Part shown: piece after piece, positions 9,552 to 17,431 of the stretch | Numbering within the stretch: position 1 is the stretch's first letter | Layout of the letters: every line of letters starts with the position of its first letter | Source: Nocardia macrotermitis | Lineage (GTDB): Bacteria > Actinomycetota > Actinomycetes > Mycobacteriales > Mycobacteriaceae | Direction: 5' to 3' | Length of the DNA stretch: 64,000 nt | NCBI RefSeq assembly: GCF_009604405.1 | Contig: NZ_WEGK01000014.1 | Span: forward strand, 124,001-188,000 | The notes under the pieces: model-generated | What the model was told of the DNA's origin: nothing | The model's database searches: none | The model's input: the letters and a program-made list of their open reading frames with translations, nothing else | Made by a program: the position numbers and the translations under genes

Positions 9552-11186
9552 TCAGGCATCGGCTTTCCGGCGGGCCCGGGCGGTGGCAGGGGCGGCGGGG
9601 ACGAAGGTCATGGCGCGTTCGGCGAGTGCGGTGATGGTGAGGCTCGGGTTCGCGCCGATGTTGGCGGGTATCGCCGCGCCGTCGCAGACGAGCAGGTTGT
9701 CGTATCCGAACACCCGGTGCCGGTGGTCGACGACGCCGTCGGCGGGACCGCTGCCGATGACCGCGCCGCCGATGATGTGGGCGGTCGAGGCGATGGCGAA
9801 GAGGGCCTCGGTGGAGGTGGCCTGCGGGGTGCCGCCGATCCGGTTCGCCAGCCAGCGCCCCGCCGCATACGCCTGGGGCAGGGTGTTCGGGATCGGCTTG
9901 TCCCGGTGCTGGCGGGTGGTCAGCGCGATGTCACCGCGCAACGTCCGAAAACGCTTGGGCTCCAGCCGAATCGACTGATCGACCGTCTGCATGACCAGCA
10001 GGATGATGGTGCGCCGCGACCAGTCGGCCATCCGCGACGCCCGCACCGCCCGCACCGGATGACGGCCCACCGCGGCCAGGAAGTGCAGCGGCCGGGTGCG
10101 CCTGCTACCGCGATCGTTCAGGACCGTGAACAGGAACGATTGCGAATCCGCGGATCGACCGTAGGTCACGGCCTCGATGTGCGTCTCGGGATCGGGGTGG
10201 ATGCTCGAGGTGATCGTGACGCCGTTGGTGAAGTCCCGCTCGTCGTCGCGGGCGGTGATGGCGACCGCGGATTCGCCGTTGGTGCGCACCAGATGTCCGA
10301 GCCGGTCGGACAGATTCGGCAGGGTCGCGTCGGCCTTGCAGCGTTGCAGCAGCCGGTTGGTGCCGAGCGCGCCCGCGGCCACGACCACGCCGCGCGCGGT
10401 CAGTGTCGTGCGGTCCCGGTCTCGCCACGCGCCCGAGCGCTCGTGGGTGACCGCGTAACCTGTTGCGCCCCGGTCGTTGTCGAGCGGCCGCACGCCGATC
10501 ACACTGCGCTCCGCGAGAATTCGCACGCCCAGCTGTTCGGCGAACCACAGATAGTTCTTCATCAACGTGTTCTTCGCACCCTGACGGCACCCGAGCATGC
10601 AGGAACCGCAGTGGATGCAGCCGGTGCGGTCCGGGCCCGCGCCGTCGAAGTACGGATCGGGCACGGTTGCGCCCGGCTCGCCGAAGAACACCCCGACCGG
10701 CGGTTTGGTGTAGGTGTCGGCGCAACCGGCGGACTCGGCGTATTCCTTCAGCAGCAGGTCGGCCGGTCCGTCGCCGCGCAGGGTCGTCGCGCCGAACATA
10801 CGCTCGGCCTCGCGGTAGTGCGGTTCGAGTTCGCCGGGCCAGTCGGCGAGCCCGGCCCACTGGGGATCGTCGAAGAATGCCGGTCGCGCCCGGTAGAGCG
10901 TGTTCGCGTAGCCGAGGCTGCCGCCGCCGACGCCGCAGCCGCTGACCACGAAGACGTCCTTGAACAGGTTCACCCGCAGAATCCCGCGCAGGCCCAGCGC
11001 GGGCGCCCAGTAGTAGTTGCGCACGTCCCGCGTCGTCGTCGCGAAGTCCGCGTCGGCGAAGCGGCGACCGCATTCGACGACGCCGACGCGATATCCCTTC
11101 TGCGCCAGCCGAAGTGCGGACACACTGCCGCCGAAGCCGGAGCCGATCACGATCCAGTCGTAGTCGAAATTGTTGTCCTCGTGCAT
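9552..11186 (-). CDS. GMC-family FAD oxidoreductase, cholesterol-oxidase (ChoD)-like
   Basis: 544-residue flavoprotein. The N-terminal FAD-binding motif is GSGFGGS (residues 15-21). Residues GCGVGGGS (83-90) follow, then a cysteine cluster C190-x2-C193-x2-C196-x3-C200 that is not part of classical GMC enzymes but occurs in a subset of actinobacterial ChoD-like proteins. The C-terminus has the GMC-type sequence SAHIIGGAVIGSG...VFGYDNLLVCDGAAIPANIGANPSLTI. It probably oxidises a sterol or other alcohol in the cytoplasm, since no signal peptide is visible. The start has GAGGTGA upstream. The substrate is not shown by the sequence. Confidence 0.8.
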   Translation of the reverse strand: MHEDNNFDYDWIVIGSGFGGSVSALRLAQKGYRVGVVECGRRFADADFATTTRDVRNYYWAPALGLRGILRVNLFKDVFVVSGCGVGGGSLGYANTLYRARPAFFDDPQWAGLADWPGELEPHYREAERMFGATTLRGDGPADLLLKEYAESAGCADTYTKPPVGVFFGEPGATVPDPYFDGAGPDRTGCIHCGSCMLGCRQGAKNTLMKNYLWFAEQLGVRILAERSVIGVRPLDNDRGATGYAVTHERSGAWRDRDRTTLTARGVVVAAGALGTNRLLQRCKADATLPNLSDRLGHLVRTNGESAVAITARDDERDFTNGVTITSSIHPDPETHIEAVTYGRSADSQSFLFTVLNDRGSRRTRPLHFLAAVGRHPVRAVRASRMADWSRRTIILLVMQTVDQSIRLEPKRFRTLRGDIALTTRQHRDKPIPNTLPQAYAAGRWLANRIGGTPQATSTEALFAIASTAHIIGGAVIGSGPADGVVDHRHRVFGYDNLLVCDGAAIPANIGANPSLTITALAERAMTFVPAAPATARARRKADA

Positions 11187-11338
11187 GATTCACCTCGGAA
11201 TAGGTTCGTCCTCATCCCGGCCACCCGTTTCGCGCACGTCGTGCCCGCGTGCGCCCGACCCCCGGGTGGGTCCATCATCGGACGGTGTCATCCGCGTCGG
11301 CAATCGTTTCGGCCCCGGCCGAAACCTCGAGCGGCGTC

Positions 11339-12325
11339 CTACAGCGCGGCCCAGGTCGCGGCGTACGGCGCGTTCACCTCGATCAGGTCGACGCCCAGCG
11401 CGGTGGCGCGGTGCACGACCGCCCGGCCGTCGCGGCGGGAGTCGATGAGCCGGGCCGCGCGCAGGGCGGCGGCGTGTTCGGACGCCGATGCCAGGCCGAT
11501 ATCGAGCCCGCGGGCGATATCGGTGGTGGTGTGCGGTTCGGCGAGCAGCCGCAGCACCGCGGCGCGGGTGCCGCCGAGGATCGCCGCGAGCGTGTCGGAG
11601 TCGTCGCTGGTCCGGATCGGCGCCATGGTCCGCGGCGTGTAGGTCAGCAGCACCGGTTCGTCGAGCAACTCGCCGACCAGCGGGGGACCGGTCCAGAACA
11701 CCGCCGGGATCAGCACGAGCCCGCGCCCGCGCAGCCGCACGGTGCGCTGGTATGGGACGTCGATCTCCAAACACTCACCGCGCCAACGCGATCCGTCGAT
11801 CAGCCCCTCGACGGTCGCGCCGATTCCGCACTGGGCCATGAGTCGGGTCTGGTGCGCGAGTTCGATCCGGTAGTGCACCCGGATATCGGCCCAGTACGGC
11901 CGCACGATCGCGGCGTACGCGCTCTCCACGGCCCGGCAGAACAGCCGGCCCTCCTGTGGCTCGGCGACGGGACCGGACATGAACCCCGGCGTGCGCCCGG
12001 TGCCCGCGCCGTACCACGACTCCATTTCCGCCTGCGTCCGCTCCGGACTGGCCCTGATCTCCCGGAGCTCGTCCAGCTGCTCCGCGAGGTCGGCGCCGGT
12101 CGCGGACGGCGACAGATTTCCGCCGAACTGCGTGATGACCTCGACCAACGGCCCCGCCGACGGCGGCAGCGCGGCAACCGCCTCCCGCCGCCAGCGATCT
12201 CCCCACGGCGCCCGCGTGCGCGTGCACAGCGCCAGCAGCGCGAACTTCGTTTCGAGCAGAGGTGCGGGGTCGGGCAGAAACCGAGTCCGCGCGAGATCAG
12301 CCACCGTGAAGTGGATCCGCAACAT
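11339..12325 (-). CDS. winged-helix (ArsR-like) transcriptional regulator
   Basis: 328 residues. The C-terminal third (about 245-320) reads as a winged HTH of the ArsR/GntR kind (AAVLRLLAEPHTTTDIARGLDIGLASASEHAAALRAARLI). The N-terminal 240 residues match the effector-like domain common in large Streptomyces/Nocardia regulators of this type. The ATG at 12325 has AAGGGAG upstream. A short palindrome lies in the leader at 12337-12347 and may be its own operator. It may control the adjacent GMC enzyme (about 150 bases downstream, same strand). The ligand is unknown. Confidence 0.75.
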   Translation of the reverse strand: MLRIHFTVADLARTRFLPDPAPLLETKFALLALCTRTRAPWGDRWRREAVAALPPSAGPLVEVITQFGGNLSPSATGADLAEQLDELREIRASPERTQAEMESWYGAGTGRTPGFMSGPVAEPQEGRLFCRAVESAYAAIVRPYWADIRVHYRIELAHQTRLMAQCGIGATVEGLIDGSRWRGECLEIDVPYQRTVRLRGRGLVLIPAVFWTGPPLVGELLDEPVLLTYTPRTMAPIRTSDDSDTLAAILGGTRAAVLRLLAEPHTTTDIARGLDIGLASASEHAAALRAARLIDSRRDGRAVVHRATALGVDLIEVNAPYAATWAAL

Positions 12326-12336
12326 TGCTGACTCCC

Positions 12337-12347
12337 TTGGTCACCAA
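12337..12347. promoter_or_regulatory. short palindrome in regulator leader
   Basis: TTGG-TCA-CCAA is a perfect inverted repeat 11-22 bases upstream of the winged-helix regulator gene (minus strand). Possible autoregulatory operator. It is short, so chance is not excluded. Confidence 0.25.
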
Positions 12348-12399
12348 TGAATCCGCCATCCAACATACCAAGCAGCCGTCCCCGGTCAGGGCTTCACGC

Positions 12400-12549
12400 C
12401 GGCTCGCGTGCCACCGGTCGGGAGTCCGGTACCTTGGTGCCGCACTCAGTCCCTACAACGCGGACGGGACGAGTCGGTTCGCGATCATCGGTCTGCTCGG
12501 CTGGGCCGCCTGGATCGTCGCACACGGTGTCGAACTGATCCGCCGATGA
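12400..12549 (+). pseudogene. possible remnant of a small membrane protein gene
   Basis: An open frame ends at 12549 and encodes a tail with one good membrane helix (RFAIIGLLGWAAWIVAHGVELIRR). It stops just before a strong hairpin at 12557-12593. The N-terminal part looks non-coding and no ribosome site is visible. I therefore read it as a 3' gene remnant, or a very small membrane protein, with low certainty. Confidence 0.25.
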
Positions 12550-12556
12550 CGCGGAA

Positions 12557-12593
12557 CGGTCGGCTGCCGCGTGGTCACCACGGCAGCCGACCG
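12557..12593. terminator. strong hairpin, probable terminator
   Basis: Arms CGGTCGGCTGCC (12557-12568) and GGCAGCCGACCG (12582-12593) pair perfectly over 12 bp, and the interior can extend the stem. It lies 22 bases beyond the stop of the minus-strand ABM gene and just after a plus-strand remnant, so it could end transcription from both sides. No clear T-run. Confidence 0.6.
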
Positions 12594-12615
12594 TCGATCG
12601 AACGAGGTGGGACGG

Positions 12616-12921
12616 CTAGATCGCGCCCTTGTCCGGATCCCCGGCGGGGATGGCTTCGAGGATCTGGACGTCCAGCGGGGCCGCCACCAGATCCTTCAGA
12701 CCTTCGTTCATGGCCTTGATGCTCGGCGCGCCGCCGTGCGCACCCAGCGCCGCCATATCCCGCCACTTCTCGACGAACACATACCGGTCCTTACCCTTGT
12801 GCAGGGCGTAGCGCTCGCACCCGTCCTCACCGTGGACTTCCGGGATGAGACGTACGAGCACCTCCCCGACCTCGTCGAACTTGTCGGGCTTCGGGGTGAT
12901 GGTGGCAACGATCACAGGCAC
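12616..12921 (-). CDS. antibiotic biosynthesis monooxygenase (ABM) domain protein
   Basis: 101 residues, the usual length for a stand-alone ABM (dimeric ferredoxin-like alpha/beta barrel) protein. Landmarks are PVIVATITPKPDKFDEV at the start, a YALHKGKDRYVFVEKW strand-pair and a C-terminal helix-strand unit ending in a short extension. GTG start. Family members include quinol monooxygenases (YgiN), heme-degrading enzymes and dimerisation domains, so the exact reaction cannot be read. It appears monocistronic, with a hairpin terminator just downstream. Confidence 0.8.
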   Translation of the reverse strand: MPVIVATITPKPDKFDEVGEVLVRLIPEVHGEDGCERYALHKGKDRYVFVEKWRDMAALGAHGGAPSIKAMNEGLKDLVAAPLDVQILEAIPAGDPDKGAI

Positions 12922-12975
12922 GAGTGCGAGAGTACGTCACTTCAGTGTCATCCGACAGATTCGGAACTGCGGCGA

Positions 12976-13578
12976 TCAGCCGGTGAGTTCGTCGGCCCAG
13001 GCCGAAAGCATCGATCGCATAGCGGCCACTTGCTCGGCGTCGAGTCCATAAACGGTGTATTTGTAGTCGTCGTAGCGTGCGCTGGCTCGTAGTGCGTCGG
13101 AGAAGATGGCCGGGTCGAAGCCCGGATCCTGTTCGGCGGCAAGCGAAATGAGCTGATCGGTGCTATATGCCCCACTGGTGAGAGATGCGTAGACATCGAT
13201 GTAATCGCGCGGTAGGCCCCGTGAGAAGACCGTGCAGACCTTGTTGGCGACGGCGTCGTCACGATGCAGTACGAGTCCCACGGACAGTCGGGCAGGCGGT
13301 TTGGCACGCCAGTCATACCCCAGTTCGACCTTCATGGCCCGCTGTTCCTCATCGGTGACTGTCAATCGTGCGAAGGTGCCGTGGTGGAGATCGACGACGA
13401 CGCTGAGACCATCGGTCTGCCAGGCATGAACAGCGACTTCGAGGGCGCGCTGAAACTCGGCCGGATCGGCACGATTGGTAAAGAGGTCGACGTCCTCGGA
13501 AACCCTTTGCAGGAGCCCGTGGGCTTGCACCGCGTATCCGCCGGCCAGCACGAATCCGAAAGTCTCGATCGCCGCCAA
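12976..13578 (-). CDS. AbiEii/AbiGii-type nucleotidyltransferase (toxin-like), N-terminus probably frameshifted
   Basis: 200-residue minimal nucleotidyltransferase with the family motif GGYAVQAHGLL...SEDVDLF, where S-x-D-x-D supplies the catalytic acidic pair. AbiEii proteins are the toxins of type IV-like toxin-antitoxin/abortive-infection pairs. In this frame the only start is TTG at 13578. A better start, GTG at 13613, three bases after the stop of the upstream partner, gives VDPLHAA in a frame that is one base short of joining. Adding one base near 13593 would give a natural VDPLHAA-VARVG-LAAIETFG N-terminus. So a single-base deletion, or an assembly error, is likely here. The family call is firm; activity is doubtful unless TTG is used. 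Confidence 0.72.
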   Translation of the reverse strand: MAAIETFGFVLAGGYAVQAHGLLQRVSEDVDLFTNRADPAEFQRALEVAVHAWQTDGLSVVVDLHHGTFARLTVTDEEQRAMKVELGYDWRAKPPARLSVGLVLHRDDAVANKVCTVFSRGLPRDYIDVYASLTSGAYSTDQLISLAAEQDPGFDPAIFSDALRASARYDDYKYTVYGLDAEQVAAMRSMLSAWADELTG

Positions 13579-13616
13579 CCCGACCCGGGCGACGCCGCAT
13601 GAAGCGGATCCACGGG

Positions 13617-13943
13617 CTATGCGACCCGAGCTGTGAACAGTTGAGGGAAGCGTGTTTCCCAGAGTTCACGGATTCTGCGCGGGAGCCACAGCCGTGACCA
13701 CAGCCGGAGCAGGAGTTCGCCGTTGAGGAGCTCTCGGAGGTCGTCCGGGCGGAGCGCTTCGTTGAGGACTGTTTCGTAGAGCAAGCGGCGGTCACCGTCA
13801 CGATCCAGGTCGTAGCTGCGCTGCTGTGACCAGTCCATACGCAGCGGCAGCTCGATCACACCGTGTTGCGGTCCGGCGAGTTCGGCCAAGCCGTCCACCA
13901 CCGCATACGGGCGGGTGCTGCCGTAGCTCGGGTGCTGCTCCAT
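13617..13943 (-). CDS. small partner (candidate antitoxin) of the AbiEii-like nucleotidyltransferase
   Basis: 108 residues if the ATG at 13943 is used; an in-frame start at 13985 would add 14 unlikely residues. It ends three bases before the probable original GTG start of the nucleotidyltransferase, so the two form an operon with this gene first, the usual antitoxin position. The sequence is acidic in the middle (DLDRDGDRRLLYETVLNEALRPDDL), followed by a Leu/Arg-rich helix ending LPRRIRELWETRFP. I do not recognise a winged-helix AbiEi domain, so the antitoxin role rests on position only. Confidence 0.55.
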   Translation of the reverse strand: MEQHPSYGSTRPYAVVDGLAELAGPQHGVIELPLRMDWSQQRSYDLDRDGDRRLLYETVLNEALRPDDLRELLNGELLLRLWSRLWLPRRIRELWETRFPQLFTARVA

Positions 13944-14006
13944 ACCTCTAGTGTGCCGGATGGCGTGGAACGAAGCACAACACACCGGTCGGGACCGGGA
14001 TGATGC

Positions 14007-14477
14007 ATGGTGATGGCGTCATTCGGCAGATGCTGTGGAACGGATCTCCTACCCAACGCGGCCTTGTGCGCCAACCCGCTCATCGACGCTGTCTCCTGTG
14101 CGATCGACTACCGCGCGGTGCCGGACGGTTCCGAGCGTCGCGTGACCGCGTTCAACGGCATAGTGAGCACGTTGACCGCCATCGCCGTGGGTGTTGCCGG
14201 AGTCGTCGGCGGCGAGGGTGCGATTCTGGGCGTATTCGGTGCCTGGGCAATCGTTTCCGGTGCTGCCCAATTGGCCGTCGGCATCTATCGGCGCGGTCCC
14301 GTGCTGGGTAAGCAATGGCCGACTCTGATCTCCGGCGGCCTGTCCTTCCTGGTCGGTGCCGTCTATATCGCCAAGGCCACCGGCCCGGCCCCCGCACTCG
14401 ACGTGTTGTCGGTCTACGCCACCGGCGGCGGTGTCTTCTTCGTCGTCCAAGCCCTTCTACTGATCCGGAAGTCCTGA
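14007..14477 (+). CDS. DUF308/HdeD-like membrane protein, probably 5'-truncated
   Basis: The last ~110 residues hold four good membrane helices (TLTAIAVGVAGVVGG, GAILGVFGAWAIVSGAAQLAVG, TLISGGLSFLVGAVYIA, VYATGGGVFFVVQALLL), as in DUF308-like small membrane proteins. Related actinobacterial proteins I recall carry two or three more helices in front. Here those ~60 residues are replaced by an unconvincing Cys-rich leader (MVMASFGRCCGTDLL). The gene begins 60 bases from the divergent antitoxin-like gene, so the 5' end may have been lost in a rearrangement. It overlaps the next start by one base. The start codon is uncertain. Confidence 0.55.
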   Translation: MVMASFGRCCGTDLLPNAALCANPLIDAVSCAIDYRAVPDGSERRVTAFNGIVSTLTAIAVGVAGVVGGEGAILGVFGAWAIVSGAAQLAVGIYRRGPVLGKQWPTLISGGLSFLVGAVYIAKATGPAPALDVLSVYATGGGVFFVVQALLLIRKS

Positions 14478-14977
14478 TGTCGGCCCGCCACTCTCTGGTT
14501 GGCGTACTCGGTGGCGCGGCGGCGGCCCTGCTGCTCGCATCCGCCGCCTGCTCCTCGAGTACCCCCGAGCCGGTCGCTCCGGTAACCGTCGTCCCGGTGT
14601 CCGGGGAGCCGACCTGGTCGCCGGCTCCGGTCATACCGCTCACTGCGCAATCCGCTCCGGCACTCGTCGTCGATCAGCCGTTGCCGGATCAGCTCGCGAT
14701 GGGGTTGGTCGTGATCCGCTATCGCGCGGAGAACATGCGGGTCGTTGCGGCGTATGGTGCTGGCGCACTGAGTGTTTCGCCGCGCATCGGCCATATCCAC
14801 GTCGTCGTGGACGACGCACCCTGGCACTGGGCGGACGCCAGCGGCGAGCCCCTGATCATCCAGTCCCTCCCGGCGGGACCGCACAAGGTCTGGATCGGCC
14901 TGGCCGCCCCGACGCATCGAGTGCTCGACAGCAAAACCGTCAGTTTCGCGGTCCCCGCGCACTCGGACCACCACTGA
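14477..14977 (+). CDS. DUF6130-family lipoprotein
   Basis: 166 residues. A lipoprotein signal (ATG at 14477, hydrophobic ALLLASAAC, lipobox Cys at about residue 25) is followed by a Pro/Ser/Thr-rich linker. The C-terminal domain has the DUF6130 core IGHIHVVVDDAPWHWADASGEP and LPAGPHKVWIGLA, which resembles a small Ig-like or cupredoxin-like fold. Exported and membrane-anchored; function unknown. The ATG overlaps the TGA of the DUF308-like gene, so the two are probably one operon. Confidence 0.72.
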   Translation: MSARHSLVGVLGGAAAALLLASAACSSSTPEPVAPVTVVPVSGEPTWSPAPVIPLTAQSAPALVVDQPLPDQLAMGLVVIRYRAENMRVVAAYGAGALSVSPRIGHIHVVVDDAPWHWADASGEPLIIQSLPAGPHKVWIGLAAPTHRVLDSKTVSFAVPAHSDHH

Positions 14978-15021
14978 CTCATCCCGCGAAGTCACATGTC
15001 ACGCAACGAGATCCATTGCAT

Positions 15022-15115
15022 CCGACCGCGGCCGTCGCACGCATCAGACAGTGCCCGATCGCTTCGATCCGACCGCGGCCGTCGCGCGCATCAAGCACTG
15101 CCCGATCGCTTCGAT
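15022..15115. repeat. 47-bp tandem duplication at the 3' end of an IclR-type gene
   Basis: Two adjacent 47-base copies (15022-15068 and 15069-15115) differ at 4 positions. The inner copy is the coding end of the minus-strand regulator gene. Because 47 is not a multiple of three, the second copy is read out of frame and gives the stop at 15044. The duplication therefore changed the C-terminus of the regulator. Confidence 0.85.
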
Positions 15116-15925
15116 CCGGTCGGCGGTGAGGGCGCACAGCGGGTGGACGCCGACGATCAGCGGGACGCGTTGGCGGTGATCGAATACGGGTGCGGAGATG
15201 GTGACGATGGGCTGGGTCTCGCGGGCGGGGTCGTCGTCGGAAAGATATCCGACAGTGGCGAATTCGGCGAGTAGGCGCTCGAGCGGCCGGCGTATCCGGG
15301 GTGGGAGGCCGTCACCGTGCATGGTGCCGACCAGTTGGGCGTGCTGCGCGAGAGCCGGTGTGGTCCAGTCGATGTCGAATCCGCGCTCGCGGGTACGGGC
15401 CAGGATCGAGTCCAGGCGCTGTTCGACCGCCGGGTCGGAGGCGGCGGCCTGGCGGATCCACGCACGTTGTCCCTCGGGCGTGTCCCAGGCGGCGAAGGCG
15501 ACGCCGAAGGGTGGCGCGTACGGGATGCGGTCGCCGGGGATGCCCGCGGGGTGGTCGGGATCGCCGCCCTCGATCGCGGTGATGACCAGGGTGTCGCCGG
15601 TCCGCTCGACCAGCGAGGTGGGATAGCCGACGTCGCGATGGACCGCGACCGCGGCGGCCCGTGCGGCGTGGGTGAACGGGCGAGCGGCGTCGATGCGCGC
15701 CGCCACGACGGCGGCCGCGGGGCCGAGCGAGAAGGTTTTGTCGACCGGGTCGCGGTCGGCCCACCCTCGATCGCAGAGCGTTTTCAGGATCGCGTGCGCG
15801 GTCGCCTGGGTCAGGCCCAGCTCACTCACTATGTCGGAGAACCGCATTCGCGTCTGTCCGGCGCGGGCGAGCGATTCGATCGCGTCCAGCGCGCGGGCGG
15901 TCGGCGCGGAAGTTGCCCCGGGCAT
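15044..15925 (-). CDS. IclR-family transcriptional regulator
   Basis: 293 residues. The N-terminal winged HTH is at about 10-65 (RALDAIESLARAGQTRMRFSDIVSELGLTQATAHAIL). An IclR effector-binding domain follows (IPYAPPFGVAFAAWD; PIVTISAPVFDHRQRVPLIVGVHPLCALTADRIEAIG). It is divergent from the NTF2-SDR operon, and two 16-bp palindromes lie between them, so it probably controls that operon and itself. The last ~15 residues come from an out-of-frame 47-bp duplication, so the natural C-terminus was probably different. Confidence 0.85.
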   Translation of the reverse strand: MPGATSAPTARALDAIESLARAGQTRMRFSDIVSELGLTQATAHAILKTLCDRGWADRDPVDKTFSLGPAAAVVAARIDAARPFTHAARAAAVAVHRDVGYPTSLVERTGDTLVITAIEGGDPDHPAGIPGDRIPYAPPFGVAFAAWDTPEGQRAWIRQAAASDPAVEQRLDSILARTRERGFDIDWTTPALAQHAQLVGTMHGDGLPPRIRRPLERLLAEFATVGYLSDDDPARETQPIVTISAPVFDHRQRVPLIVGVHPLCALTADRIEAIGQCLMRATAAVGSKRSGTV

Positions 15926-15962
15926 CGTCTTGACTCCCTTGCTGTGGAAATCATATTCTCAG

Positions 15963-15978
15963 TTTCGGATAATCGAAA
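15963..15978. promoter_or_regulatory. palindromic operator candidate, site 1
   Basis: TTTCG-GATAAT-CGAAA lies between the divergent IclR gene and the NTF2-SDR operon. It shares 12 of 16 positions with site 2, whose centre is 21 bp away (two helical turns), as expected for paired dimers of an IclR regulator. Confidence 0.5.
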
Positions 15979-15983
15979 TTGTA

Positions 15984-15999
15984 TCTCGAATATTCGAGA
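15984..15999. promoter_or_regulatory. palindromic operator candidate, site 2
   Basis: TCTCGAATATTCGAGA is a perfect 16-bp palindrome in the same intergenic region, 57 bases before the ATG of the NTF2-like gene. Confidence 0.55.
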
Positions 16000-16055
16000 A
16001 GCGGCAACGGGACGCGGCGAGTTCGCGTCATCGTGCACCCGAACGGAGCTACCGG

Positions 16056-16472
16056 ATGACCGAATACGAAGACCGGCAACATATTTCGGATGTGATCGTG
16101 CGGTATGCCACCGGCATCGACCGGCGTGACTGGCCGTTGTTCCGGACCGTGTTCACCGAGGACTGCGCACTCGACTACGGCGATATCGGCACCTGGCAGG
16201 GCATCGACGCGGTCACCGAATTCATGCGGCGGTCGCACGCCGCGGCCGGGCACACCCTGCACCGGCTCACCAACCAGGCGATCAGCGTCGTCGGCGACAC
16301 CGCCGAGGCCCGCACCTATGTCGACGGGCTGATCATGGCACCCGAGGGCGCGAGCGGTGTCAACGCCGTCGGCTTCTACGACGACGAACTCACCCGCACG
16401 CCCGACGGCTGGCGCATCGCCCGCCGCCGCTTCACCAGTGTGTGGATCAGCGTCGTCGGTGGTGACGCATGA
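16056..16472 (+). CDS. SnoaL-like / NTF2-fold protein
   Basis: 138 residues, the usual size for a single SnoaL_4 domain: EDRQHISDVIVRYATGIDRRDWPLFRTVFTEDCALDYG, then the beta-sheet half with HRLTNQAISVVGDTAEARTYV. Members act as cyclases, isomerases, dehydratases or small non-catalytic pockets. The ATG at 16056 has an ACGGAG site upstream. It is co-transcribed with, and overlaps by 4 bases, the SDR gene, and is probably controlled by the divergent IclR regulator. The substrate is unknown. Confidence 0.78.
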   Translation: MTEYEDRQHISDVIVRYATGIDRRDWPLFRTVFTEDCALDYGDIGTWQGIDAVTEFMRRSHAAAGHTLHRLTNQAISVVGDTAEARTYVDGLIMAPEGASGVNAVGFYDDELTRTPDGWRIARRRFTSVWISVVGGDA

Positions 16473-17287
16473 GTTTCGCCGACACCTACGGTCCGTGGGC
16501 GCTCGTCGCCGGAGCCTCCGACGGCGTCGGGGCCGCATTCGCCGAACGACTCGCCGAACGTGGCGTCAACGTCGTCCTGCTCGCTCGCCGCCGAGCCGTC
16601 CTGGCCGACCTCGCGGCGGATCTCGGCACCCGCTTCGGCATCGAAACCCGCACCCTCACAGTCGATCTCGCCGAACCTGAGGCATCCGCGACCATCATCG
16701 AGGCTACCGCCGACCTGGAGATCGGCTTCCTGGTGTACTGCGCCGGTGCCGACCCCCGATTCGAGCCGTTCCTGTCCGCGCCGATCGCTGCCGCCGAGGC
16801 CATGCTGCATCGCAACTGCACCGTCCCGATGCAGCTGTGTCATCACTTCGCCGCGGGCATGGTCGAGCGCGGTCGCGGCGGGATCGTGCTGTTCGGCTCG
16901 GGCGCGGGATTCGCCGGAGCCCCCAATATGGTCGCCTACGGCGCGACCAAAGCCTTCGGAATGGTTCTCGCCGAGGCGCTTTGGGCTGAACTGCACGACA
17001 AGGGAGTAGATGTGCTGGGCCTCATTCTCGGCAAGACCGACACCCTCGCGCTACGTCGCCTCGAACACGCCCGCGGCCAGCTCGCTTCCGAGGACGACAC
17101 CCCGCCCGACGCCGCGTCGGTTGCCGATGTCGTAGATGAAGCCTTCGATAATCTCACCGCCGGGCCGACCCTCATGGTCGGCGAACAGATGCGGTCCGTC
17201 TATCAGATGCTCGGCACGCTCACCCGCAACCAGACCGTCCGGATGATGGCCCAGGCGATCGAAACAAGTATGGGCGCAAGCGATTAG
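16469..17287 (+). CDS. short-chain dehydrogenase/reductase (SDR)
   Basis: 272-residue classical SDR. The nucleotide-binding motif is GASDGVG near residue 14, followed by ARRR (which favours NADP(H)). Ser sits in LFGSGAG and the catalytic pair in YGATK. The C-terminal part (LGLILGKTDTLALRRLE and onward) is typical of the KR-like/DltE-type SDR group. ATG overlaps the NTF2-like gene (ATGA). An SDR with an NTF2-fold partner suggests a small catabolic or tailoring step induced through the IclR regulator. The substrate is not identifiable. Confidence 0.83.
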   Translation: MSFADTYGPWALVAGASDGVGAAFAERLAERGVNVVLLARRRAVLADLAADLGTRFGIETRTLTVDLAEPEASATIIEATADLEIGFLVYCAGADPRFEPFLSAPIAAAEAMLHRNCTVPMQLCHHFAAGMVERGRGGIVLFGSGAGFAGAPNMVAYGATKAFGMVLAEALWAELHDKGVDVLGLILGKTDTLALRRLEHARGQLASEDDTPPDAASVADVVDEAFDNLTAGPTLMVGEQMRSVYQMLGTLTRNQTVRMMAQAIETSMGASD

Positions 17288-17431
17288 GGCATCGCAGCGT
17301 GAATCGTCGGCGGGATCTGCTGTACACATGTCTGTACGGGTATCCATCATTGTGGTAGCGTCGCGCACACGTACGCGATTCGGTGCTGTCTGCGGCGAAT
17401 CGCGCGACACGCGTTTCGGGACGAACAGAGG

